From NCBI RefSeq assembly GCF_042767895.1, contig NC_091578.1:4392809-4402808 (forward strand): a stretch of DNA of 10,000 bases, read 5' to 3'. A program made the translations under genes and the position numbers. Of the stretch, positions 1 through 7,393 are shown piece after piece. This stretch comes from Penaeus vannamei. Taxonomy: Eukaryota > Arthropoda > Malacostraca > Decapoda > Penaeidae. A model generated the notes under the pieces. The model was given only the letters and a program-made list of their open reading frames with translations, made no database searches and was not told the origin of the DNA. The number at the start of each line of letters is the position of its first letter. Position 1 is the first letter of the stretch.

Positions 1-15
1 ACGTCACCAACTTTA

Positions 16-119
16 GGAAGGAAGGAGGAGGAGAACACTACAATAAATAAATACACTACAATAAACACTACAATAATAAATCACAAAGGAGAATCAGGAG
101 GAGGAGGAGGAGGAGGAGG
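16..119. repeat. Short purine repeats and a 12-bp tandem
   Basis: A GGAA/GGA stretch (16-33) leads into three copies of ACACTACAATAA at 35-46, 53-64 and 65-76. Copies two and three abut exactly; copies one and two are separated by an extra 6-bp AT-rich insertion. The block ends in an (AGG)8 microsatellite at 96-119. The repeats are read directly from the sequence. No function is implied. Confidence 0.85.
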
Positions 120-120
120 C

Positions 121-420
121 TGAGAGGCAGGGGGAGCGAGCCCGGCATGCTTAGGGTCTCCTACGAGCTATTCACGTCTAAGACATCGACGCCTGCACGA
201 GAGGACGCGGACTCCAAGGCGCTCCAGCCGGCCCTCGGAGTCTCGCCATGGACCCAGAGGCGCTCCCAGAGGCTCGGAAGCACTTGGAATGCTCGTTTTG
301 GTGTTGCGAGAGATGCGAGTGATTTTTTTCGGGGTGTGATTGAGTGTCGTAAAGGATGTCATTGTTGGATTTTGGATTCCCGGTCTTATAGGCATACTTG
401 TTGATGATGCGTGGTTTGTT
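121..420. other. Unique sequence, no supported gene
   Basis: About 300 bases of ordinary-complexity, moderately GC-rich DNA. One frame stays open on each strand (147-404 on plus, 168-395 on minus), giving 85 and 75 residues. Neither shows a recognisable domain, signal peptide or low-complexity bias. Both are about the length expected by chance, and no convincing splice signals frame them. An exon of an unknown gene cannot be excluded, but nothing supports one. Confidence 0.5.
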
Positions 421-562
421 CAGGTCCATATATATATATATATACAGTAGACTCTGAGAGAAGCGAAAGTGGGGGTAAAGAATTTGAAGGACAGCTGCAG
501 GTCCATGTACGTATATACAGTAGACTCTAAGAGAAGTGGATGAAAATTTTGAAGCACAGCGG
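421..562. repeat. Degenerate tandem duplication, units of 77 and 65 bp
   Basis: Two adjacent copies (421-497 and 498-562) start with CAGGTCCAT, continue through a short TA-rich stretch, share TATACAGTAGACTCT, then an AGAGAAG block, and end in TTTGAAG followed by ACAGC. The length difference comes from the TA stretch (4 bp) and about 8 bp missing from the middle of copy two. The copies differ by many substitutions, so the duplication is old. A dispersed repeat inserted twice is possible. Confidence 0.8.
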
Positions 563-884
563 CCTTCGCCAAAAGCCTTTCTCAAAATCCCCAAGTCTAA
601 TATTCGCTCTAACCCCCAACCCGGATTTACGACCTTCCCGTCCACAGCCGCCACTCAACTCATCAGCAAAGTTAAGAAATGACAAGTTGCAATCTGACAT
701 ATTCGCAACAACTCCGGTCCTTCCCCGTGCTCTTCGATACGCGTTCTCTCTTATGGCGAATTGGAGTCAAATTAGCAATTGGATTTTTGTTGATACGCGA
801 GAGATTCCATGAAGAGAGATTGCACGATTTTTTTTTAATGTCTTCAGCCGTTTCTTCGAAGACACAGACACTTAATCTCTTGAC
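563..884. other. Unique sequence, no supported gene
   Basis: Normal-complexity DNA. Open frames cross it (540-812 on plus, 672-902 on minus, and the first 70 or so codons of 679-1350 on plus), but the translations match no family I recognise and the longest continues straight into the C-rich minisatellite. The octamer GATACGCG occurs twice, at 736-743 and 792-799, which may be chance. No RNA gene is visible. Confidence 0.5.
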
Positions 885-1289
885 TTTTCCACCTCCCCCC
901 ACCCATACCCCTCACTCCTCCACCTCCACCACCACCCATACCCCTCACTCCTCCACCTCCCCAACCACCCATACCGCTCACTCCTCCCCCATACCCCTCC
1001 CCCCCAACCCCTCCTCCTCCACCATCCATACCCCTCACTCCTCCCCCTCCCCCACCACCCATACCCCTCACTCCTCCACCCCCCTCCCCCACCACCCATA
1101 CCCCTCACTCCTCCACCCCCCTCCCCCTCCACCTCCCCAACCCCACCCCCACCCCTCCCCCTCCCCACCTCCCCCATACCACTCCCTCTCCCACCACCCC
1201 TCCCCCATACCTCTCCACCTCCCCCATCCCAACCCCACCTCCACCACCCCTTCCCCTTCCCCACCCCTCCCCCTCCCATACCCCTCGCG
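885..1289. repeat. C-rich minisatellite (CCCATACCCCTCACTCCTCC family)
   Basis: About 400 bp of imperfect tandem repeats built on CCCATACCCCTCACTCCTCC, with CCACC and CTCCC spacers of varying length. The plus strand is almost free of G. The first half keeps the CATACC-CTCACTCCTCC core in recognisable copies near 900, 935, 968, 1024, 1055 and 1094; the second half degrades into C-runs split by single T or A. Long open frames here (proline/histidine/serine-rich on plus, glycine-rich on minus) are products of the repeat. Confidence 0.9.
1135..1175 (-). other. Strong G-quadruplex motif on the minus strand
   Basis: The plus strand carries seven successive runs of four or five C at 1135-1138, 1141-1144, 1146-1150, 1152-1155, 1157-1161, 1163-1166 and 1171-1175, separated by 1 to 4 bases. 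The minus strand therefore has seven G-tracts with very short loops, well beyond the four-tract minimum. The plus strand is an i-motif candidate. Folding is an expectation from the pattern and has not been demonstrated. Confidence 0.8.
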
Positions 1290-1466
1290 GAGTCCGCCTC
1301 TCGTGGGGAATCGGGTCCGAAGCGCGACCGTCCGGAAGAATTACATTTAAACGCCTCTGGGTCGCAGAAAGCTTCGCCAAAGGACATCCGATGGCGATGG
1401 CCGACGGCGCTCAATCGGGTCGCCGATGTGGCCCTCGCCCGCCCGGCGCTGCTCGCGTCCGTGCCA
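1281..1466. other. CpG-dense unique island
   Basis: By hand count there are about 28 CpG dinucleotides in roughly 186 bp, more than base composition alone would predict, in unique GC-rich sequence between the C-rich minisatellite and the AT microsatellite. The phrase AATCGGGTC occurs twice, near 1309 and 1414. It could be a first-exon or promoter fragment, but no TATA element, open frame of note or splice donor supports that. Confidence 0.55.
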
Positions 1467-1480
1467 GGGGGGGGGGGGGG
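1467..1480. repeat. Poly-G run (G14)
   Basis: Fourteen consecutive G on the plus strand end the CpG-dense island. The length is likely polymorphic and is prone to sequencing error. Confidence 0.85.
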
Positions 1481-1499
1481 CTCTTCCTCTTCCAAGTTT

Positions 1500-1942
<443 letters not shown>

Positions 1943-1946
1943 ATAA

Positions 1947-2050
1947 AGAGAGAGAGAGAGACAGATTGGGAGGCAGACACTCTGACAGACAGACAGAAAG
2001 GAAGAAAGGAAGAAAGCCCTCCCCGTGGAAGACACCGCCGCCGCCGCCGA
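1947..2050. repeat. Short GA, CAGA, GAAG and CCG microsatellites
   Basis: (GA)7 at 1947-1960, (CAGA)n around 1984-1997, (GGAA/GAAG)n at 1997-2014, and a CCG trinucleotide run at 2034-2048. Each is short and separated by a few unique bases. Confidence 0.85.
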
Positions 2051-2155
2051 GTCCAGGGCGCGGGAGACGAGAGAGGAAAATATCCCCGAGTCATGGAACC
2101 TTTTCCTGCAATCGAATCATCGCTCTTGATTAATGAACCTCATCCGCGATCTCCC
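2051..2155. other. Short unique spacer
   Basis: About 100 bases of ordinary complexity between the CCG run and the pyrimidine tract. No open frame, motif or RNA signature stands out. Confidence 0.5.
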
Positions 2156-2546
2156 GCCCGCACCCCCTCCTCCCCCCCCCTCTCTCTCTCTCTCTCTCTC
2201 CTCTTCCTTCTCCCTTCTCCTCTATTCTCCTTTTTTCGTTTTTTTCCCTTTTTTTTGCATTTTTCCTTCTTTTGGAATCCTTTTTCCCTCCTTTCCTCTC
2301 CCCTCGCTTGTCCTTGATTCGTTTCCCTCGTTCTCTCCTTCTTCCTTCTTCCCTCTCTCCCTTTTTTATCCCCTCTTTCTCTCATTTTCTTTAACTTTCC
2401 CCCTGTTACCCTTTCTTTCCCCTCTTTCCCTCATCTTCTTTACCTTCCCCCCATCTTTCCCTCATTTTCTTTACCTTTCACCTCTTTTTCCCTCATTTTC
2501 TTCACCTTCCCCCCTTCTTTTCTCCCTTCTCTTCTCTTTTATCCCT
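2156..2546. repeat. Polypyrimidine tract with (TC)n and a degenerate ~30-bp repeat
   Basis: A C-rich start leads to (TC)11 at about 2180-2201, then T/C-rich DNA with few purines. Between 2370 and 2514 a loose ~30-bp unit with the core CCCTCATTTTCTTTACCTT recurs about four times (near 2380, 2430, 2460 and 2493), each followed by a C-run of variable length. The phenylalanine/serine/proline/leucine-rich frames through here are artefacts of the pyrimidine bias. Confidence 0.85.
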
Positions 2547-2770
2547 TTTTCCCCTACTTCCCTCCTTCACCGCCTTTTCTCCCACTTCCCTCCTTCACCG
2601 CATTTTCTCCCACTTCCCTCCTTCACCGCATTTTCTCCCACTTCCCTCCTTCACCGCCTTTTCTCCCACTTCCCTCCTTCACCGCCTTTTCTCCCACTTC
2701 CCTCCTTCACCGCCTTTTCTCCCACTTCCCTCCTTCACCGCCTTTTCTCCCACTTCCCTCCTTCACCGCC
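2547..2770. repeat. 28-bp minisatellite, eight head-to-tail copies
   Basis: Exactly eight 28-bp units start at 2547, 2575, 2603, 2631, 2659, 2687, 2715 and 2743 with no indels. Each begins TTTTCTCCCACTTCCC and continues with TCCTTCACCG plus two bases. Copy 1 has two changes near its start (CCCCTA in place of CTCCCA). Copies 2 and 3 end in CGCA, and copies 4-8 are identical and end in CGCC. Since 28 is not a multiple of 3, translations repeat every 84 bp as a 28-residue pattern. Confidence 0.97.
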
Positions 2771-2881
2771 TTCGTCTTGGCGCTTGACTGTCACCCTCCT
2801 CCATTATGCTCTCCGTCTGTGCGATCCCCAAGGTCTTCCTCCACGTCTGAGGCTTAGGTGAAGAGTGTCTGTGTGGAGAGA
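2771..2881. other. Short unique spacer
   Basis: About 110 bases of ordinary sequence between the 28-bp array and the TGTC repeats. No gene-like signal was seen. Confidence 0.5.
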
Positions 2882-3119
2882 TGTCTGTCTGTCTGTCTGT
2901 CTTGTCTGTGTTGTCTGGTCTCTTTGTTGTGTTTGTTTTGTGTCTGTTTTACTGGTTGGTTATGTTTGTTTGTCTCTCTCTTTCTTTGGTTCATTTCTTA
3001 TCTGTCTTTTTTTGTTTGTCTGTCTGTCTGTCTGTCTCCATCAGTCTTTCTCCCTCCCTCCCTCCCTCCCTCCCTCCCTCCCTCTCTCCCTCCCTCCCTC
3101 CCTCCCTCCCTCCCTCCCT
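2882..3119. repeat. TGTC and CCCT tetranucleotide repeats
   Basis: (TGTC)5 at 2882-2902 is followed by T/G-rich drift, a second (TGTC)n at about 3016-3037, and a (CCCT)n array at 3049-3119 with one CTCT interruption near 3083. The cysteine/leucine/serine-rich frames that suggest membrane segments come from the TGTC unit and are not treated as proteins. Confidence 0.93.
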
Positions 3120-3363
3120 GACTTTCCCTAAACACCCCCCCTTCACCCTTTACATAAATCTCAGCGTGTCCGAGGTACGTGTCGGGCCGCCTAACCCAGC
3201 CACAGAAACCCTTAGAAATGTTGCAGAACCGGATACTGTAGGTAGGGCAGGGCAGGCTGAGTTACGGCTTAGAAGAAATAAGTAGTTGAAGGGGTTGTTC
3301 CGTGAGGTATTATTTCGATTACGCTACTTAGAGCTGTGTTACACGGGGGGGGGTTTGGGTGTA
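3120..3363. other. Unique sequence, no supported gene
   Basis: About 240 bases of ordinary complexity. It holds a small GGGCA duplication near 3246 and a G9 run near 3345. No open frame of note, tRNA-like fold or promoter motif was seen. Confidence 0.5.
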
Positions 3364-3633
<270 letters not shown>

Positions 3634-3637
3634 GACA

Positions 3638-3829
3638 CATGTATATACACATACACCCTTCCCCTCCCCTCTTCCCTTCTCATCCCCCACCCCATCCTTA
3701 ACCCCTCTCCACCCCACTCTTACCCCCACTCCACCTCCCCCCCTCCCTGCCCCCCTCGGCTCGAAAGTTCCCTCCGCCGCCCCCCCTTCCATTACCCCCC
3801 CCTCACCCCCCCCCCCTCCCAGGTGATTA
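3638..3829. repeat. C-rich tract with multiple C-runs
   Basis: The plus strand is dominated by C-runs of 4 to 10 separated by T, A or short words, with an interruption around 3757-3775 (GGCTCGAAAG). The minus strand therefore holds many G-tracts, with quadruplex potential near 3720-3755 and 3779-3825. Confidence 0.85.
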
Positions 3830-4010
3830 ACACTCGTGGCTAATGGCGATGGCTCGGATTTGTCTTATGTGATGGAGGAAGGGAAAAATAAATGGGGGAA
3901 AAAATGTCAATAACATTACCTTAATACGCATCCAAAAGTGTCCATGTTGCTTGCCTTTAATGTTTGACTTTGTGTTTATTTTTATATTTTTTTTACTTTT
4001 TTTTTTAAAT
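3830..4010. other. Unique sequence ending in T-runs
   Basis: About 160 bases of ordinary AT-leaning DNA, then T8 and T10 runs (about 3987-4006) leading into the TC microsatellite. No gene signal. Confidence 0.5.
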
Positions 4011-4045
4011 CTCTTTCTCTCTTTCTCTGTCTCTCTGTCTTTCTT

Positions 4046-4082
<37 letters not shown>

Positions 4083-4115
4083 ATCTATCTCTTACCTTCT
4101 TTATTCCTTCTCCTT
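4011..4115. repeat. TC / TCTG / CTAT microsatellite block
   Basis: (TC)-rich DNA with (TCTG)n at about 4046-4066, (CT)n at 4065-4082 and (CTAT)2-3 at 4081-4090, followed by T/C-rich sequence up to the switch into purines at 4116. Confidence 0.9.
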
Positions 4116-4736
4116 GAAAAGAGGGGGTAGTAGAAGAAGAAGAGAGAAGAACAAAAAAGAAGAAATAAAAGAAGTAGAAAGAGTGAAGAGGAAAAAAGAA
4201 AAAGGAGAAGAAAGAGAGAAGAGGAGAGAATAAGAAGAGACGAGGAGAGAAGAAAGAAGAAAAAAGAGAGAGGAGAGGAGATGGAAGAAGAAGAAAGAGA
4301 GGAGGAAAGTAGAAGAAGAAGAAAGTGAAGAGGAGAGAGGAAGGAGAAGAAAATAGAGAAGAGGAAAGTAGAAGAAGAAAGAGAAGATGAAAGAGGAAAG
4401 TAGAAGAAGAAGAAAATAGGGAAGAAAGTGAGAAGAAAGGAAGGAAGAGAAGAAGAAAATAGAGAAGAGGAGAGAGGAAGAAAGAGAAGAAGAAAATAGA
4501 GAAGAGAGGAAGAAAGAGAATAGAAGAAAGGAAGAAAGAGAAGAAGAAGAGAGAGAAGAGGTGAGAGGAAGAAAGAGAAGAGAAGAGACGAAGAAAGAGA
4601 AGAAGAAAATAAAGAAGAGAAGAGAGGAAGAAGGAGGAGAAGAAAATAAAGAAGAGAAGAGAGGAAGAAATAGAAGAAGGAAATAAAGGAGAGAAGAGAG
4701 GAAGAAGGAGGAGAAGAAAATAAAGAAGAGAAGAGG
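4116..4736. repeat. 621-bp polypurine tract with 37-bp periodicity
   Basis: By hand count only 27 of 621 bases are pyrimidines (24 T and 3 C), so the plus strand is about 96% purine. Hidden within it is a 37-bp period: the T of the AAAAT/GAAAT word falls at 4610, 4647, 4684 and 4721, exactly 37 bp apart, and an earlier pair lies at 4460 and 4497. The last array spans about 4606-4735, with a degenerate copy upstream at 4569-4605. A word ending in AAAGTAGAAGAAGAA also recurs at about 4302, 4361 and 4393. The tract is long enough for intramolecular triplex (H-DNA). Confidence 0.93.
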
Positions 4737-4850
4737 TCTAAGGCGCTATCATCTCCATCACAAAGAGACGTCGACCTTGATCATCTATCTCGTCTCGATC
4801 TGTCATATTAATCACGTTAGTTGCTTCTTATTATCATTATCATTTTTCTG
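4737..4850. other. Short unique spacer
   Basis: About 110 bases of ordinary sequence that drifts into ATT/ATC words near 4830. No gene signal. Confidence 0.5.
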
Positions 4851-5150
4851 TTGTTGCTTTTTCTCTGTTTATTGTTTTCTTCTTTTTCTCTTCTTTGTTT
4901 GTCTGTCTCTCTCTCTTTTCGCTTCGTCGTCTGTTTTTTATTTATTTTTTGTGTCTCTTTTCCCTTTCTGTCTGTATTCCTATCTGTGTGTGTCTCTCTC
5001 TCTCTTTCTTTCTTTCTCTCTCTCTCTCTTTTCCTCTCGTAGTAACCCGGGCATCCAGGAAGGATTTTCCTCTCTCCTTCTCCCTCTTTCCCCCCTCCAT
5101 CCTTCCGTAACTCCTTCTCTCCCTCTTCCCTCATTCGTGTAGCAACAGAG
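4851..5150. repeat. T/C-rich tract with TC, TTTC and TGTC runs
   Basis: Pyrimidine-rich DNA with TCTG words near 4900 and 4970, (TC)n near 4993-5004 and 5018-5028, and TTTC units between them. A short unique piece (5039-5067) precedes another C/T-rich stretch to about 5135. Leucine/serine/phenylalanine-rich frames (for example 4777-5142 on plus) look membrane-like only because TCT, TTT and CTC codons dominate. Confidence 0.8.
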
Positions 5151-5170
5151 AGCGTGGGCCGGAGTCAAGA

Positions 5171-5181
5171 GGGGGGGGGGG
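5171..5181. repeat. Poly-G run (G11)
   Basis: Eleven consecutive G on the plus strand, about 30 bp upstream of the quadruplex motif at 5210. Confidence 0.85.
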
Positions 5182-5209
5182 AGTGTCTTCCAGGGGCTTC
5201 AAGGAGGAT

Positions 5210-5229
5210 GGGGTGGGGTGGGGTGGGGG
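5210..5229 (+). other. Canonical G-quadruplex motif
   Basis: The plus strand reads GGGGTGGGGTGGGGTGGGGG: four G-tracts of at least four with single-T loops, the classic pattern for a very stable parallel quadruplex. It opens the CpG-dense island. Confidence 0.9.
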
Positions 5230-5575
5230 AGCTCCTCCAAGGGCCTGCGAGGAGTGCCAGTGCCACGGGCCGGCGTTCGCGTCCAGGGGAAGGGCAGCCG
5301 AGCGTGGCACCCGAGTCAGCCACGCGTCCGCTGGGCATCTCGCCATATTAACCGCGTGTCCTGTGAACCCCCCTTTGGCGGGCCTTTGAACAGGAGCGAG
5401 ACACGCAATAAAGCCCTTTCTTGAGGAGGTCTTCCGCGAGTGACGGCGGGACGAGTGGCTTCCGCGCTGGGCCGTCTCTCGGAGCCGCCCGCTTCGCCGT
5501 AAAGTGTCACGGGCGCCTCCGAGTGTGGTGCGCTCAGCCTCGGTTATGAGTTGCTGGGAGGGCCGGGTTGGTGTC
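5230..5575. other. CpG-dense unique region, no supported gene
   Basis: About 345 bases of unique GC-rich DNA with roughly 36 CpG dinucleotides by hand count. Overlapping frames are open on both strands (plus 5154-5351, 5183-5389 and 5218-5424; minus 5131-5346 and 5316-5510), as expected when GC-rich DNA contains few stops. None shows a recognisable domain. An AATAAA word lies at 5407-5412 without a supporting transcript context. A promoter or first-exon region is conceivable but unproven. Confidence 0.55.
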
Positions 5576-5587
5576 GCGTGTGCGTGC

Positions 5588-5955
5588 GGGCGTGTGTGTT
5601 TGTGTTGTGAGGGCGTGCGGGCGTGTGTGTTTGTGTCTGCGTGTGTGTGTGCGGGCGTGTGTGTTTGTGTCTGCGTGTGTGCGTGCGGGCGTGTGTGTGC
5701 GTGAGGTCGTGTGCGTTTGTGTCTGTGTGTGTGCTTGCGGGCGTGTGTGTTTGTGTCTGCGTGTGTGCGTGAGGGCGTGTGTGTTTGTGTCTGCGTGTGT
5801 GTGTGTGAGGGCGTGTGTGTTTGTGTCTGCGTGCGGGCGTGTGTGTTTGTGTGTGCGTGCGGGTGTGTGTGTGTTTGTGTCTGCGTGCGGGCGTGTGTGT
5901 TTGTGTCTGCGTGTGTGCGTGCGGGCGTGTGTGTTTGTGTCTGCGTGTGTTTGTG
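5588..5955. repeat. GT/GC minisatellite with 26- and 34-bp units
   Basis: Eleven copies of a core beginning GGGCGTGTGTGTTTGTGT start at 5588, 5619, 5653, 5687, 5739, 5773, 5809, 5835, 5861, 5889 and 5923. Spacings are 31, 34, 34, 52, 34, 36, 26, 26, 28 and 34 bp. The two main lengths differ by one 8-bp TGTGCGTG-type block, so units come with or without that cassette. The copy at 5687 is atypical and extended. Several frames on both strands stay open for 66 to 183 codons (C/V/R/A-rich on plus, T/H/R-rich on minus); these are repeat products. Confidence 0.95.
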
Positions 5956-6116
5956 ATAAAGGTAAGATACTGACTAATCCCATAAGCAATGGAAGCCTTT
6001 CTCTTGTTCAAATCCTAAATAATTGCTGGTCATCGCTTTCATTCGACTTAATTATCAATGCTAATAATAATAATGATAATAATAGACTGAGTCGTGGTAG
6101 CATTGTCTATTCACTG
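5956..6116. other. Unique AT-rich sequence with a (TAA)n run
   Basis: Ordinary AT-rich DNA after the GT array, with an imperfect (TAA)n run at 6062-6083 containing one TGA variant. No gene signal. Confidence 0.55.
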
Positions 6117-6208
6117 TGAAAATCCATTCTGATAAGGAATAAAGTTCTTCAAAACATTACTATTCTTTCGACCTTATTCTTTCACGTCGAGATATGTCAT
6201 TCGGAAAT

Positions 6209-6244
<36 letters not shown>

Positions 6245-6263
6245 AAAATCCATTTATATAAGG
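6117..6263 (+). mobile_element. Candidate small retroposon with A33 tail and target-site duplication
   Basis: A 33-base A-run (6210-6242) is followed immediately by a 21-bp sequence (6243-6263) that also occurs at 6117-6137. The copies share the first 12 bases (TGAAAATCCATT) and last 6 (ATAAGG) and differ only at three central bases. This is the expected layout for a poly(A)-tailed insertion made by LINE-type reverse transcription: duplication, 72-bp body (6138-6209), poly(A), duplication. The body is unidentified and could be a 5'-truncated LINE, a SINE fragment or a processed transcript end. Three mismatches mean an older insertion or a chance direct repeat. Confidence 0.45.
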
Positions 6264-6296
6264 TTGACAAATTTCTGTACAAGAGGTTTTGTCAAC
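6263..6296. other. 9-bp inverted repeat
   Basis: GTTGACAAA at 6263-6271 is the exact reverse complement of TTTGTCAAC at 6288-6296, leaving a 16-base loop. It lies directly downstream of the A33 tail and second repeat copy. It may be a chance palindrome or a terminal remnant. Confidence 0.6.
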
Positions 6297-6310
6297 TGAT
6301 ATAACTCTAG

Positions 6311-7068
6311 TCAAGCTCTCCTTCCCGCTCCCCCCCCCCCATCGGCCCCTCCACTCACCCCCCCCCCACCTCTCTCTCTTTCTTTCTCTCTCTCTCTCTC
6401 TTTCCATCTCTCTCTCTCAATCTCTCTCTCTCTTCTCTCTCTCTCTTCTCTCTCTCTCTTTCCATCTCTCTTTGTTCTTCCCCTTCCTCACTTCCCTCTC
6501 CTCCTCTTCCCACTGCACTCCGCCCTTCCCCCTCCCCCTCCCCCTCCCCCTCCTCCCATTAAACCCCACCCACCATTGCGGCTCTGTTGTCCTGGCAGCC
6601 GTGTGGCACCTTTCTATCCTCCTCTATCCCCTCTCTTCCTCTTCTCATCTTTTTCCTTCCTCCATCTCTTTCTTCCTCCTTCGCTCCTCTTCTTCCCATT
6701 CTCTTCTCCTTCTCCTCATCTTCTTCGATCTTCTCCTCTTTCCCCTTCCTTCCCCTCCTCTTCATCTTCTTCCTTCATCTCCTTTCTTATTCCCCTCCTT
6801 CCCTCTTTCTCCCTTCCTCTCCCCTCCCCCTCCTTTTCCCTTGCCTCCTTCTCTCCCTTCCTTCTTTCCTTCTCCCTCCCCTCCCCCTCCCCTCTCCTCT
6901 CCCCCTCCCTTCTTTCCTTCCCCTCTCCTCTCCTCCCCTCTCCTTCCCCCATCCCCCATCTTCCCCTCTTCCCCACTCCTTCCTCCCCTTTCCCTCCCCT
7001 CTCTCCCCTCTCCTCTCCCTCCTCCCCTCTTCCCTCTCCCTCCTCCCCTCTCCTCCCCTCTCCCCGGC
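6311..7068. repeat. ~750-bp polypyrimidine tract
   Basis: The plus strand is mainly C and T throughout. It begins with C11 at 6330-6340 and C10 at 6358-6367, continues through (TC)n runs at about 6370-6475 and CCCCCT units at 6528-6550, then mixed CTTC, TCC and CCCT words. A unique interruption lies at about 6557-6612. The serine/proline/leucine-rich plus frames (6289-7122, 6576-7094) and glutamate/glycine/arginine-rich minus frames are artefacts of this bias. Confidence 0.9.
6528..6550 (-). other. G-quadruplex motif on the minus strand
   Basis: Four C5 runs at 6528-6532, 6534-6538, 6540-6544 and 6546-6550 are each separated by one T on the plus strand. The minus strand thus has four G5 tracts with single-A loops, a near-ideal quadruplex pattern. 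Confidence 0.88.
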
Positions 7069-7200
7069 GCCGCGAAAGGGGAACCCGACCGTGACAAATC
7101 TCCCAGACTCGGCACTCATTAAGATCTCAAGCAAAGCTGAGTATAAATTTAATTATCCCTCAATTATAGCCAAGCAAGGAGGCGATTTGGCAAGACAATG
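7069..7200. other. Unique spacer between pyrimidine and purine tracts
   Basis: About 130 bases of ordinary DNA. A TATAAA word lies at 7142-7147 in an AT-rich stretch, but no transcription unit follows; the downstream DNA is a purine repeat. Not called as a promoter. Confidence 0.5.
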
Positions 7201-7393
7201 CAGGAGGGCGGGAGAGGAGGACGAGGAGAAGGAGGGCGGTAGAGGAGGAGGAGGAGGAGGGCGAGGAGGGAGGAGGAGGAGGAGGAGGAGGACGACGACG
7301 ATGACGACGACGAGGAGGAGGACGACGACAAGGAGGAGGAGGAGGAGGACGAGGAGGAAGAGGAGAAAGAAGAAGGAGGAGGAGGAGCAACGG
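7201..7393. repeat. GGA/GAC trinucleotide purine tract
   Basis: (GGA)n and (GAG)n with two GAC-rich segments (about 7290-7311 and 7321-7329) and AAG/GAA variants towards the end. One frame would read as a long glutamate/aspartate run and another as arginine/threonine. No flanking coding sequence supports either. Confidence 0.9.

Noticed and set aside
679..1350. 223-codon plus frame, partly unique at its N-terminal end
   Set aside because: Two thirds is translated C-rich minisatellite (P/H/S/T). The first ~70 residues match no family I recognise, and an opposite-strand frame overlaps.
2133..2861. 242-codon plus frame with a 28-residue repeat
   Set aside because: The residue repeat follows from the 28-bp DNA repeat (three units of 28 bp give 28 codons). 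The sequence is pyrimidine-biased throughout with no flanking domain.
2882..3119. Possible CRISPR-like or spacer-repeat array
   Set aside because: Simple tetranucleotide repeats without unique spacers. The 20-, 28- and 37-bp arrays are likewise contiguous and spacer-free.
2858..3285. Apparent cysteine-rich or membrane-like peptides
   Set aside because: Produced by (TGTC)n and (CCCT)n in three overlapping plus frames at once.
5407..5412. AATAAA polyadenylation signal; also at 6138-6143
   Set aside because: No coding exon or transcript evidence upstream; the hexamer is common by chance.
5534..6119. Cysteine/valine/arginine-rich and threonine/histidine-rich frames of 150-183 codons
   Set aside because: Open simultaneously on both strands across the GT/GC minisatellite, so they are repeat artefacts.
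7142..7147. TATA-box-like TATAAA
   Set aside because: AT-rich spacer with no initiator or transcription unit after it; expected by chance.
7201..7393. Possible acidic (E/D-run) protein segment
   Set aside because: Comes from GAG/GAC triplets; there is no upstream or downstream coding context in that frame.
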